A stretch of DNA of 9,708 nt from JAWOGN01 sp046496815 (lineage in GTDB: Bacteria; Desulfobacterota; DSM-4660; Desulfatiglandales; Desulfatiglandaceae). This document shows positions 1 through 6,136 of this stretch, one piece after another. How positions within the stretch are numbered: position 1 is the stretch's first letter; each line of letters starts with the position of its first letter. Both the position numbers and the translations under genes were made by a program. The notes under the pieces were generated by a model. The model was not told the DNA's origin. It did not search any database and saw only the letters and a list, made by a program, of their open reading frames with translations. The DNA lies in contig JAWOGN010000233.1 in the NCBI GenBank assembly GCA_046496815.1, positions 1 through 9,708 on the forward strand. Direction: 5' to 3'.

Positions 1-234
1 AATCAGGACGTAAATCCCCCGATGATATTGGGCCGCGACAGGTCTCCACCCCGCATTGTACATGTAGAAGAACACCATGAAAATGACCAGAGCGGAGCAC
101 ACATAGTACCAGATACCGGTCATGTCCCGGCCGATCTTGGCATCACGACGAACGATCTCATCCAGCTTCACTTTGTCGGTCGGAATCTGCGCCGGCGTTT
201 CCGGGTCACTGACAGGGCGGGAGTTATCTTCCAT
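1..234 (-). CDS. TRAP transporter fused permease (DctQM-type), N-terminal part only
   Basis: This is the first 78 codons of a gene that continues beyond the left edge. The ATG is at 234, preceded by an AGAAGGA ribosome binding site at 242-248. The protein begins with a charged cytoplasmic stretch of about 40 residues (MEDNSRPVSDPETPAQ, then KLDEIVRRD). A hydrophobic helix follows at about residues 42-60 (WYYVCSALVIFMVFFYMY), and then the NAGWRPVAAQYHRGIYVL segment. A short soluble N-terminus, one helix and an AG.(R)P....HR.I.. stretch are the usual beginning of the fused small-plus-large TRAP membrane subunits that partner TAXI binding proteins. The gene lies 79 bases downstream of a TAXI receptor gene on the same strand, which supports the call. 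It would drive sodium- or proton-coupled uptake of the receptor's ligand across the inner membrane. The catalytic DctM part lies outside the window. Confidence 0.82.
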   Translation of the reverse strand, partial: MEDNSRPVSDPETPAQIPTDKVKLDEIVRRDAKIGRDMTGIWYYVCSALVIFMVFFYMYNAGWRPVAAQYHRGIYVLI

Positions 235-254
235 GGCGGGTCCTTCTGCAGCAA

Positions 255-286
255 GTCAAGGGAGGGACTGTCATCCCTCCCTTGAC
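255..286 (-). promoter_or_regulatory. Perfect intercistronic hairpin between TAXI receptor and TRAP permease genes
   Basis: Two 13-base arms (255-267 GTCAAGGGAGGGA and 274-286 TCCCTCCCTTGAC) are exact reverse complements around a 6-base loop at 268-273. On the transcribed minus strand the hairpin starts 27 bases after the receptor stop codon and ends just before the permease ribosome binding site, which it leaves free. No U-run follows, so it is not a typical intrinsic terminator. Hairpins at this place, after a binding-protein gene, are known to protect the upstream mRNA from 3' exonucleases or to reduce read-through, giving more receptor than permease. That role is inferred here. Confidence 0.8.
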
Positions 287-313
287 GGGTGGTGTTTGTG
301 AGGCAGACGCTGA

Positions 314-1303
314 CTAATCAATCGGCTTGAGGGTGTCGGGTATGGAAATACCCATCTCTTGCCAAAATTTGGCCGCTCCCTTGTGAAGGGGCCTGGATGA
401 ACCCTTGAAATTGTTCTCGATGCTCATTGCCCTGGCCGCTTTGTGCGCCTGGACCATGTGCTCCATTCCATCCTTGGACCATGTCGCCTTCATGAGCTTG
501 TAGACCACGTCTGCGTCCACGTCGGACCGGCTGGTCAGAAGCGTGCTGTCTTGAAAAGACACCACATCCTCCGTCTGACCGGGATAGGTGCCGCCGGGGA
601 TGGTGACCGAGGAATATGGGAATTCCTTGTAAAAACCGGTCGCCTCGGCGTCCTTGCCCACATCGATCAACCTGATTTTGGACATGGTTGCGGCTTCGAT
701 GACCGATGCGTTGGGAAATCCCACCAGCACCCAGAAGGCATCGATTTTGCCGTCCTTGAAGGCGGAAGCGGCGGCGGAATATCCCAGGAACTGGGGCTTG
801 AATTGATCCCATACACCCATATGGCGGAAAAAACGTTCGGCTGAAAGCGCCGCCCCGGAACCGGCATTGCCCACGGCCACTCTTTTACCGATCAAATCCT
901 TTCCGGATTTATAGGGGCTGTCCGCCATGACGACGAGCTGGGCCGGGGCGCCGTAGAGGTAACCCAAGCAGCGCACCTTGTCGTAAACCGTTGTATCTTT
1001 GGGAAGCTGACCTTTCGCAGCCAGGGCAATGTCGACCGAGTAAGAGAGCCCGAAGTCGAAATCGCCGCTGTGAACGCGGCGGATATTCTCACCGGACCCG
1101 CCTGATCCTTCGGCGGACATTTTGATTTCAGGATAGATTTTGGGTACATACAGGGAAATACCGTTCGCGAAGTAGTTATAGGTACCCCCGGTGGGGCCTC
1201 CGCCGATGGAGACGAAGACGGCTTTTGCCTGGACGGCGGTGGGAATCACACCGGCTCCAATGACCAGCACTGCCAGGAATGCCACAAAAAATAAACGTTT
1301 CAT
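314..1303 (-). CDS. TAXI family TRAP transporter periplasmic solute-binding protein
   Basis: A 329-residue secreted receptor of normal family length (about 310-330). A Sec signal peptide covers residues 1-26 (MKRLFF, hydrophobic core, VQA before K27). The mature protein opens with the family's glycine-rich signature, SIGGGPTGGTYNYFANGIS (about residues 32-50). The AEGSGGSGENIRRVHSGDFDFG block follows (about 64-85), matching the TAXI pattern of a Ser/Gly stretch, then N..R...G..D.G. Later KSGKDLIGKRVAVGNAGSG and the DAFWVLVGFP segment are also typical. The ATG at 1303 has an AAGGAGGT site seven bases upstream (1311-1318). TAXI receptors bind glutamate, other carboxylates or unknown ligands, and the ligand here cannot be read from sequence. 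The fused TRAP permease gene follows 79 bases downstream, so the two form one uptake system. Confidence 0.95.
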   Translation of the reverse strand: MKRLFFVAFLAVLVIGAGVIPTAVQAKAVFVSIGGGPTGGTYNYFANGISLYVPKIYPEIKMSAEGSGGSGENIRRVHSGDFDFGLSYSVDIALAAKGQLPKDTTVYDKVRCLGYLYGAPAQLVVMADSPYKSGKDLIGKRVAVGNAGSGAALSAERFFRHMGVWDQFKPQFLGYSAAASAFKDGKIDAFWVLVGFPNASVIEAATMSKIRLIDVGKDAEATGFYKEFPYSSVTIPGGTYPGQTEDVVSFQDSTLLTSRSDVDADVVYKLMKATWSKDGMEHMVQAHKAARAMSIENNFKGSSRPLHKGAAKFWQEMGISIPDTLKPID

Positions 1304-1376
1304 CGCTTACACCTCCTTGGATTTTTGGGGCTTACACCCTCGGTTAAGTTGATAAGAAAGTTGTTTTTCTAACCAA

Positions 1377-1405
1377 AAAATAGGCGGGTTCCCCTTTCGA
1401 GTCAA
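1377..1405 (-). promoter_or_regulatory. Predicted sigma-70-type promoter for the TAXI-TRAP operon
   Basis: On the minus strand TTGACT (1405-1400) is separated by 17 bases from TATTTT (1382-1377), close to the housekeeping consensus with ideal spacing. It lies about 75-100 bases upstream of the receptor ATG, in an AT-rich gap. This suggests that the TAXI-TRAP pair is transcribed on its own and not only by read-through from the tct genes. Confidence 0.55.
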
Positions 1406-1421
1406 GAAAAAAACACAGCGT

Positions 1422-1446
1422 GCCGGGTATGGCCGGGTATGGCCGG
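1422..1446. repeat. Short tandem repeat, 10-base unit, 2.5 copies
   Basis: GCCGGGTATG occurs at 1422-1431 and 1432-1441, followed by a partial third copy GCCGG at 1442-1446. It lies in the gap between tctB and the TAXI gene, upstream of the predicted promoter. It may be replication slippage or a small operator-like direct repeat; nothing in the sequence decides this. Confidence 0.6.
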
Positions 1447-1466
1447 CTTGGGGTTCAAGCGGTCTT

Positions 1467-1480
1467 CGGCCTTCAGGCCG
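1467..1480 (-). promoter_or_regulatory. Small hairpin just after the tctB stop codon
   Basis: CGGCC (1467-1471) pairs with GGCCG (1476-1480) around a 4-base loop, five bases beyond the tctB TAG. There is no U-run on the minus strand, so it is a weak terminator at best. It may mark the 3' end of the tctCAB message. Confidence 0.3.
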
Positions 1481-1485
1481 CCTTT

Positions 1486-1932
1486 CTACTCAAACCAGGA
1501 ACCGGTGGGGAGGGGAACCTGCAGGACTTTATGGAACATCAGGTAGAAAACCGTGACCACGACCGCGCTGAGGCCGATAGACTGTAGAATATTTTTCCTG
1601 CTCCACCGGTCCTCGGCAAGGTAGAGGTTGAAGCAGGCGTAAAAGACGAAACTGGAGGGAAGAAAACCCGCCATGGGCATGAAGAACAGATAGACGAAAA
1701 GGATGATCAGCCCGATGAGGACATTGTTTCGCTCTACCCGGGATTCAAAGAAAGCCAGCTTTTCAGGTCGGATAAAGCCCTTGATCAGCATGATCAGAGC
1801 AAAAAAGACGATGATTACCAGGAGGTAGTTGATAAAAACCCCGCCCAGCCGGCTAAGGTGCCGGGTGACCGCGAAGATGAGCCCGGAAAGCCCCAGGGAG
1901 AAAAACCCGATGATCAGGTCCGAGTTAAGCAT
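1486..1932 (-). CDS. tctB: Tripartite tricarboxylate transporter small membrane subunit, TctB family
   Basis: A 148-residue integral membrane protein with about four hydrophobic helices (roughly residues 5-22, 33-51, 71-108 as a pair, and 118-136). The MAGFLPSSFVFYACF segment and the near-terminal VLQVPLPTG are hallmarks of the poorly conserved TctB family, whose usual length is 140-160. It assembles with TctA in the inner membrane; its exact role in transport is unclear in all studied systems. The frame is open up to an ATG at 1959. That ATG and the one at 1941 have their purine-rich stretches directly abutting them. The ATG at 1932 has GGAGG nine bases upstream, so it is chosen. It then overlaps the tctA stop by 8 bases, implying translational coupling. 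Placement after tctA confirms the call. Confidence 0.88.
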   Translation of the reverse strand: MLNSDLIIGFFSLGLSGLIFAVTRHLSRLGGVFINYLLVIIVFFALIMLIKGFIRPEKLAFFESRVERNNVLIGLIILFVYLFFMPMAGFLPSSFVFYACFNLYLAEDRWSRKNILQSIGLSAVVVTVFYLMFHKVLQVPLPTGSWFE

Positions 1933-3466
1933 CGGTTTCATCCTCCGTCCTGCACGCATCCTTCTTGGGCTGTCTTTTGGCCCGCCATGAAGCGAAAAGG
2001 GGCCAGAAAGCCGACATGAGGCACAATGCGATCAACACCGCGGAAATGGGTCGAAAAATCATATAGGGCAGCACCCCGCCCGCCGCACCGCCCGCCAGCA
2101 TGGACTGAACCAGGCCTTCCTCCACGAACGGTCCCAGAATCAGCCCCAGCACGATGGGGGCCGGATGAAATTTAAGCTTGTTACTCGCATAGCCGATCAC
2201 GCCGAAAAGGAACATGATCCATACATCGAGCATGTTGTTGCGGATGGAATAGGAGCCGAGGATGGTCATGAAGACCACGGCCGGCGCCAGCAACCGTGCG
2301 GGAATGTTGATGATTCGGGCGTAGATGAACGATCCGATCGTTCCGATGACGGTCACCAGCAGGGCGGCCACCAGCAGACCCATGATAAAGGCGAAGGTAA
2401 CAGGCGCGTGCACGCTGAAGAGCTCCGCCCCGGGCCGCATGCCGTGGAGCATCAGGGCCCCCAGGATCACGGCCGCGGGGGGGGATCCGGGGATGCCCAG
2501 GGTCAGCAACGGAATGAGAGACCCGGGCGCCATGGCGCTGTTGGCGGCTTCGGATGCGGCCACGCCTTTGATGGTGCCTTTACCGAACTCCTCCGGGTGC
2601 TTGTCCCAACGGCAGGCTTCATTGTAAGACACCATGCTCGCAATGTTTCCTCCGGCCCCGGGTGCAAACCCGATCACCGTGCCGATGCCCGCGGACCGGA
2701 GCATGAGGAAAGGCTTTTTGAGCAGGGAGAGGGCGACTTCTCCGATCACGCTCAGCCGGGGGACCACCTTTTCCGAAGAGTAGCTTTCCCGGCGTTGTCC
2801 GATGACACTGCTCAAGATTTCCGGCAGGCAGAAAAACCCGATGAGCGCCACGATCAGTTCGATGCCGGCCTGAAGTTCCGGATACCCGAAGGTAAGGCGC
2901 ACATCGCCGCCCAGCGGGGCCATGCCCACGGTGCTGAGCATCATGCCGACGGCTCCACCTAAGAGTCCCTTGATGATGAAACCGGAGGAGAGGGTGGCAA
3001 TGATGGTGAGCCCGAAGATGCCCAGCCAGAAATATTCCGGCGGGCCGAATTTGAGGGAGGCTTCGGCCAGCGGGGGCGCGGCCGTGGCCAGCACGATGTT
3101 GGCCACCAGGGATCCGTAGGAGGAGGCAATGGCCGCGGCCACCAGGCCGTGCTGGGCCATGCCTTTCTGGGCGAGGGGAAAGCCGTCGAACGTGGTGGCA
3201 ATGGCGGCCGGGGTTCCGGGCGTGTTGATCAGGATGGCGGGGATGGCATCCCCGTACATGGCCCCCACATAAATGCCGGCCAACATGATAAGCCCGCTGG
3301 TCGGAGACATGGTAAAGGTGAACGGCACCAGGAGGGCCAGCCCCATGGTGGCCGTAAGGCCGGGTAGGGCACCGAATATGATGCCCATGGAGACCCCGAT
3401 GAAAAGGAAAAGGAAATTCTGGATTTCGAAGACGTGTCCGAGACCCGAAATAGCGGCATCAAACAT
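1925..3466 (-). CDS. tctA: Tripartite tricarboxylate transporter large permease, TctA family
   Basis: A 513-residue polytopic inner-membrane permease of standard length (about 500), with roughly 12 helices in two halves. The first half carries the signature GALPGLTATMGLALLVPFTF (about 32-51). It also has YGDAIPAILINTPGTPAAIA, followed by TTFDGFPLAQKG, near residues 70-101. The second half repeats the plan: GFAPGAGGNIASMVSY, then ASEAANSAMAPGSLIPLLTLGIPGSPPAA, then LHGMRPGAELF. These are TctA family motifs. TctA moves carboxylates (citrate or other di- and tricarboxylates, aromatic acids in some members) using an ion gradient, after delivery by the periplasmic TctC receptor. The ATG at 3466 has only a weak upstream site (ACGGGA). 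With the hairpin between tctC and tctA, this suggests lower synthesis of permease than of receptor. Confidence 0.96.
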   Translation of the reverse strand: MFDAAISGLGHVFEIQNFLFLFIGVSMGIIFGALPGLTATMGLALLVPFTFTMSPTSGLIMLAGIYVGAMYGDAIPAILINTPGTPAAIATTFDGFPLAQKGMAQHGLVAAAIASSYGSLVANIVLATAAPPLAEASLKFGPPEYFWLGIFGLTIIATLSSGFIIKGLLGGAVGMMLSTVGMAPLGGDVRLTFGYPELQAGIELIVALIGFFCLPEILSSVIGQRRESYSSEKVVPRLSVIGEVALSLLKKPFLMLRSAGIGTVIGFAPGAGGNIASMVSYNEACRWDKHPEEFGKGTIKGVAASEAANSAMAPGSLIPLLTLGIPGSPPAAVILGALMLHGMRPGAELFSVHAPVTFAFIMGLLVAALLVTVIGTIGSFIYARIINIPARLLAPAVVFMTILGSYSIRNNMLDVWIMFLFGVIGYASNKLKFHPAPIVLGLILGPFVEEGLVQSMLAGGAAGGVLPYMIFRPISAVLIALCLMSAFWPLFASWRAKRQPKKDACRTEDETDA

Positions 3467-3485
3467 GTGATATCCCGTGAAAATG

Positions 3486-3507
3486 GGGGGTGATCTCGGT
3501 CACCCCC
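3486..3507 (-). promoter_or_regulatory. Intercistronic hairpin between tctC and tctA
   Basis: GGGGGTGA (3486-3493) and TCACCCCC (3500-3507) pair perfectly around a 6-base loop. On the minus strand it begins 13 bases after the tctC stop codon and is followed by CATTTTC, a short and weak U-run. Its position after the binding-protein gene parallels the hairpin at 255-286. It may act as a leaky terminator or as a 3' stabiliser that raises receptor over permease expression; the function is inferred. Confidence 0.7.
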
Positions 3508-3519
3508 AGTTTCAACCCG

Positions 3520-4470
3520 TTATTTCTTAAACTCCTTCACCACCGGCGCCCATTCCCGGACCTTTTCCTCGATGTAAGCCTTGCTCTCTTCCACGCCCAT
3601 GGCAATGGGGACGAATCCGTCCTTGAGCATCTGCGCCTGGATACCCGGATCGTTGGCAATATCCAGGAAGGCTTTTTCAAGCACTTGAATCACCGAGGTC
3701 GGGGTTTCCGGCGGGGCGCCTGCTCCCCGGTCGATGGAGGCGAGCAGGTTGTAGCCCTGACCCTTGAATGTGGGCACCTCCGGCATGGGCGGGAAAGGCT
3801 TGACCGTGCCGAAGCCCAGGACCCGGATCTTATCCTTGTGCTGAAAAAGATCATTGGAGTTGGCCCACAAGGCCTGCACATGACCGCCCAGAAAAGCCGC
3901 CACACTGGGCGCCGCTCCCTTATAAGGGATATAGGTCATCGTGATGCCGGCCATCTTCTGGAACTGGAGATGGGCGATATGATGCCCGGACCACGTGCCC
4001 GAACCCCCGCAGGTGACGGCTCCCGGATTTTTCTCGGCATAGGCCGTCAGGTCCGCCAGGGATTGATACGGGCTGTCCTTCATGACCGCCAGCCCGATGG
4101 GTGTTGCCTGAAAGAGCGCGATGGGCGAAAGTTGTTCCGTCTCGTAACCGGCCTCACCCCGGGCCATGGGCTGGAGCACGATATGGGGGATGTTGATGCC
4201 GGAAATGAAATAGCCGTCCGGCTTTTGTGTGACCAGGTTGGCCCAGCCCACGGAACCGCCTCCGCCGGGCTTGTACTGAATCACCACCTTAACGCCCAGG
4301 GCCTTTTCCAGCCGAGGCTGCTGCCTGCGCGCTTCCAGGTCGGACTGCCCCCCCGGATTGAAGGGAATCTGATAGGTAATGGCCCGGCTTGGAAAATCTT
4401 CGGCCGCCACCGGACCGGTAAACGCAACCATCATGGAAATCGCCAAACATACCGTCAACAGTTTTTTCAT
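3520..4470 (-). CDS. tctC: Tripartite tricarboxylate transporter periplasmic receptor, TctC/Bug family
   Basis: A 316-residue secreted receptor of family-typical length. The signal peptide is residues 1-23 (MKKLLTVCLAISMMVAFTGP, then VAA before E24). The mature start FPSRAITYQIPFNPGGQSD is the Bug-family signature: the PF.PGG..D loop contacts the ligand carboxylate through main chain and water. Next come LEKALGVKVVIQYKPGGGG with the PDGYF motif, then SGTWSGHHIAHLQF, then YIPYKGAAPSVAAFLGGHV, all in the usual order. It captures a carboxylated solute in the periplasm and delivers it to TctA/TctB; the ligand cannot be read from sequence. The ATG at 4470 has AAGGAGG eight bases upstream. It is the first gene of a C-A-B operon; many tct operons have the order C-B-A. 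Confidence 0.95.
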   Translation of the reverse strand: MKKLLTVCLAISMMVAFTGPVAAEDFPSRAITYQIPFNPGGQSDLEARRQQPRLEKALGVKVVIQYKPGGGGSVGWANLVTQKPDGYFISGINIPHIVLQPMARGEAGYETEQLSPIALFQATPIGLAVMKDSPYQSLADLTAYAEKNPGAVTCGGSGTWSGHHIAHLQFQKMAGITMTYIPYKGAAPSVAAFLGGHVQALWANSNDLFQHKDKIRVLGFGTVKPFPPMPEVPTFKGQGYNLLASIDRGAGAPPETPTSVIQVLEKAFLDIANDPGIQAQMLKDGFVPIAMGVEESKAYIEEKVREWAPVVKEFKK

Positions 4471-4565
4471 GGAAATAACCTCCTTTTCATTGCAGTTTAT
4501 GAACCCTGGTCCTCAGGGCCAGGTCAGAGACAATCGGCTATGCCTACGAAAGTGAAGCGGCTGTA
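4471..4565. other. tctC leader and upstream region
   Basis: The 95 bases before tctC include a strong ribosome binding site. They also contain two mutually exclusive small stems on either strand: CCCTG (4504-4508) with CAGGG (4514-4518), or CCTGG (4505-4509) with CCAGG (4519-4523). No promoter with good -35 and -10 boxes was found for tctC, nor a clear sigma-54 site. Transcription may start further upstream, in or beyond the inverted repeat. Confidence 0.35.
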
Positions 4566-4731
4566 AATTCGAAGCACGAAACTCGAAATCCGAAACAATA
4601 CACAATGACAAAAACTGCAATGATCCAAACAATACGCATATCTTATGTCAGGGATCCGGTTTTGTTTTTGTCATTAGGACATTTCTTGTTCGAATTTGTT
4701 TCGTATTTCGATATTCGGATTTCGGGTTTCG
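4566..4731. repeat. Imperfect inverted repeat built of 7-base CGAA/TTCG units
   Basis: The left arm has CGAA starting at 4570, 4577, 4584 and 4591, exactly 7 bases apart. The right arm has TTCG starting at 4700, 4707, 4714, 4721 and 4728, also exactly 7 apart and in opposite sense. Inside these lies a perfect 12-base inverted pair, AATGACAAAAAC (4604-4615) and GTTTTTGTCATT (4664-4675), with a 48-base centre. TTCGAA also occurs in both arms (4568 and 4689). The block is AT-richer than the flanking genes and has no coding potential. It looks like a dispersed intergenic repeat or small non-autonomous palindromic element; no transposase or target-site duplication was seen. Confidence 0.7.
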
Positions 4732-4776
4732 GCGACGCTACACTCGCAAATCATGCCCTCTGGGCTTAGACTAAGG

Positions 4777-4804
4777 CCGGGCCTCCAGACCCGGATTTTT
4801 ACTT
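4777..4804 (+). terminator. Possible weak intrinsic terminator
   Basis: CCGGG (4777-4781) pairs with CCCGG (4790-4794) around an 8-base loop, followed by ATTTTTAC and TTTT. The stem is short, and no plus-strand gene lies upstream for it to end. It could serve a short transcript from the repeat region or be fortuitous. Confidence 0.25.
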
Positions 4805-4952
4805 TTGGTACCATACGCCGGTGCCGCTCAAGACCATAGAGAATTTAGCCCGGTGAATCAAGAGAAAATAAACCTGGGGTATCAGGCCGGCCCGGCGCAG
4901 GCTCTCTAATGCGGGCTGTTCCGCACTATATTTCAACGGGGACGATCACTGC
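4805..4952. other. Intergenic DNA without recognised gene
   Basis: No convincing frame is visible. The only structure noted is a small stem, TGCGG (4910-4914) with CCGCA (4921-4925), and a GC-rich palindromic patch near 4885-4896. Nothing identifies a function. Confidence 0.4.
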
Positions 4953-4980
4953 TTGACTTTTCTATGGTGATCAATATCGT
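4953..4980 (+). promoter_or_regulatory. Candidate promoter for the DUF547-flavoprotein unit
   Basis: TTGACT (4953-4958) is followed after 16 bases by TATCGT (4975-4980). The -35 is good and the -10 fits at four of six positions. It is the best plus-strand candidate in the gap. If used, the message would have an untranslated leader of roughly 300 bases before the ATG at 5287. Confidence 0.35.
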
Positions 4981-5270
4981 TTGGTAATTTAAATAAAGTT
5001 AAGTAAAATTTCAAGGATCTTTTCTAAGCGGAAAGATATCTTAGAGAGGCGGATAAGTCGGGACGGAATGCCGGGGCTTTGCGCCTGATTCCTTTTCGAT
5101 CGGGCGTGAAGTCGGGAGGCATGTGAATTCAATGCAAAGGGATTCAAGTTACGGGAGAGGGAGTGGCTGTGCCATCTCAACCATGAATTTGGATTGAGAT
5201 TTTGTCTGTGAGATAAACAAACAAAGCCATCCGGCTGACCGCCCGATCTTAGGCGAAAGAGTTGATGATC
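4981..5270 (+). other. Long non-coding leader region upstream of the DUF547 gene
   Basis: This AT-rich then mixed stretch shows no gene that can be supported. Two hairpins are visible: ATCTTTTC (5017-5024) with GGAAAGAT (5030-5037, one mismatch), and ATCTCAA (5174-5180) with TTGAGAT (5194-5200). The second is followed by TTTTGTCT, so it resembles a weak attenuator. It was compared by eye with what is remembered of the c-di-GMP and cobalamin riboswitch consensus and did not fit. Confidence 0.35.
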
Positions 5271-5277
5271 AAAGGAG
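5271..5277 (+). promoter_or_regulatory. Ribosome binding site that sets the DUF547 gene start
   Basis: AAAGGAG lies nine bases before the ATG at 5287 but only three before the in-frame GTG at 5281. The spacing favours the ATG. Confidence 0.65.
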
Positions 5278-5286
5278 AAGGTGACG

Positions 5287-6051
5287 ATGAATACACAAAG
5301 ATGGATCCAGTGTGCCTTTCTGTTTTTTTTCTTTCCCTGTATATCTATGGGTCCGTCAGCGCCGGCCTGGTCGCGCGCCGCAGTCGATCATACGCTCTAT
5401 GCTGATTTACTGAAGCAATATGTCAATAACGGCGGGGTGGACTATCAAGGATTCAAGACAGAAGAGGCCAAGCTGGATCGATACCTCAAAATCCTGGAGG
5501 AGACCGACACGAAGGCGCTTTCTCGCAACGAGCAGTTTGCCTTTTACGTCAACGCTTACAATGCCTGGACCATCAAGCTGATCTTGAGCGCCTATCCCGA
5601 CATCAAGTCGATCAAGGACCTCGGCAGCCTGTTCAAGAGCCCGTGGAAGAAGAAAATCGCCCGCATCGACGGCGATGTCCTTACCTTGGACGCCATCGAA
5701 CACGACATCCTCCGCCCCCGTTTCAAGGACCCCCGGATCCATTTTGCGGTGAACTGTGCGTCCAAGGGCTGCCCACCGCTTCGGTCGGAACCGTATCAGG
5801 GAGATGTGCTCGATCAGCAACTGACCGAGATGACCGAGGCGTTCATCAATGATCCCACTTACAATCGCCTGGAGGGGAAGACCCTTTATGTGAGCCGCAT
5901 TTTCAAGTGGTACTCCGAGGATTTCAACGACGGGATTGTGGAATTCTTCACAACATACGGCAGGGGAGAGCTTGGGGAGACGTTGCGAAGACAGGCAAAG
6001 GAGATCAAGGTTGAATTTCTTGACTATGACTGGTCGCTGAACGGCAGGTAA
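5287..6051 (+). CDS. Secreted DUF547 domain protein
   Basis: A 254-residue protein of unknown function with an N-terminal signal peptide. Its core is CAFLFFFFPCISM, with likely cleavage after the SAPA near residue 27, so it should act outside the inner membrane. The DUF547 core is complete. It has NEQFAFYVNAYNAWTIKLIL (about 82-101), then LDAIEHDILRPRF (H139), then DPRIHFAVNCASKGCPPL (H152, C157, C162). IFKWYSEDF near 205 and the closing LDYDWSLN are also present. The conserved His, Cys and Asn residues would fit a catalytic or ligand-binding site, but no activity is established that I know of. The ATG at 5287 is preferred over the GTG at 5281 because of ribosome-binding-site spacing. The flavoprotein gene starts 85 bases downstream on the same strand without a terminator between, so co-transcription is likely. 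Confidence 0.9.
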   Translation: MNTQRWIQCAFLFFFFPCISMGPSAPAWSRAAVDHTLYADLLKQYVNNGGVDYQGFKTEEAKLDRYLKILEETDTKALSRNEQFAFYVNAYNAWTIKLILSAYPDIKSIKDLGSLFKSPWKKKIARIDGDVLTLDAIEHDILRPRFKDPRIHFAVNCASKGCPPLRSEPYQGDVLDQQLTEMTEAFINDPTYNRLEGKTLYVSRIFKWYSEDFNDGIVEFFTTYGRGELGETLRRQAKEIKVEFLDYDWSLNGR

Positions 6052-6136
6052 TTCTATGAAGTCCGGTGGGGCGTAGCGTTTTTTTGCCACAAACCCAACA
6101 GGCCTGCTAAACGACAGGAAGGAAAGGAGAAGCACC

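Noticed and set aside
2165..2962. 265-codon plus-strand frame opposite tctA
   Set aside because: It has very high His, Gly, Asp and Arg content without a hydrophobic core or motif, and is a shadow of the tctA reading frame.
3490..4566. 358-codon plus-strand frame opposite tctC, longer than tctC itself
   Set aside because: It is antisense to a gene with clear signal peptide and Bug-family motifs. Its product is rich in His, Arg and Gly with no domain, as expected from a GC-rich antisense frame.
4566..4731. CRISPR-like array suggested by regularly spaced repeats
   Set aside because: The repeat period is 7 bases with no spacers, the two halves are inverted, and there are no cas genes. It is a palindromic repeat, not CRISPR.
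4989..5180. 63-codon minus-strand frame in the DUF547 leader
   Set aside because: There is no ribosome binding site, the composition is low-complexity Ser/Arg/Leu, and no domain is seen. Not supported as a gene.
6052..6136. Terminator between the DUF547 gene and the flavoprotein gene, suggested by TTTTTTT near 6080
   Set aside because: No stable GC-rich stem precedes the T-run, so read-through is more likely.
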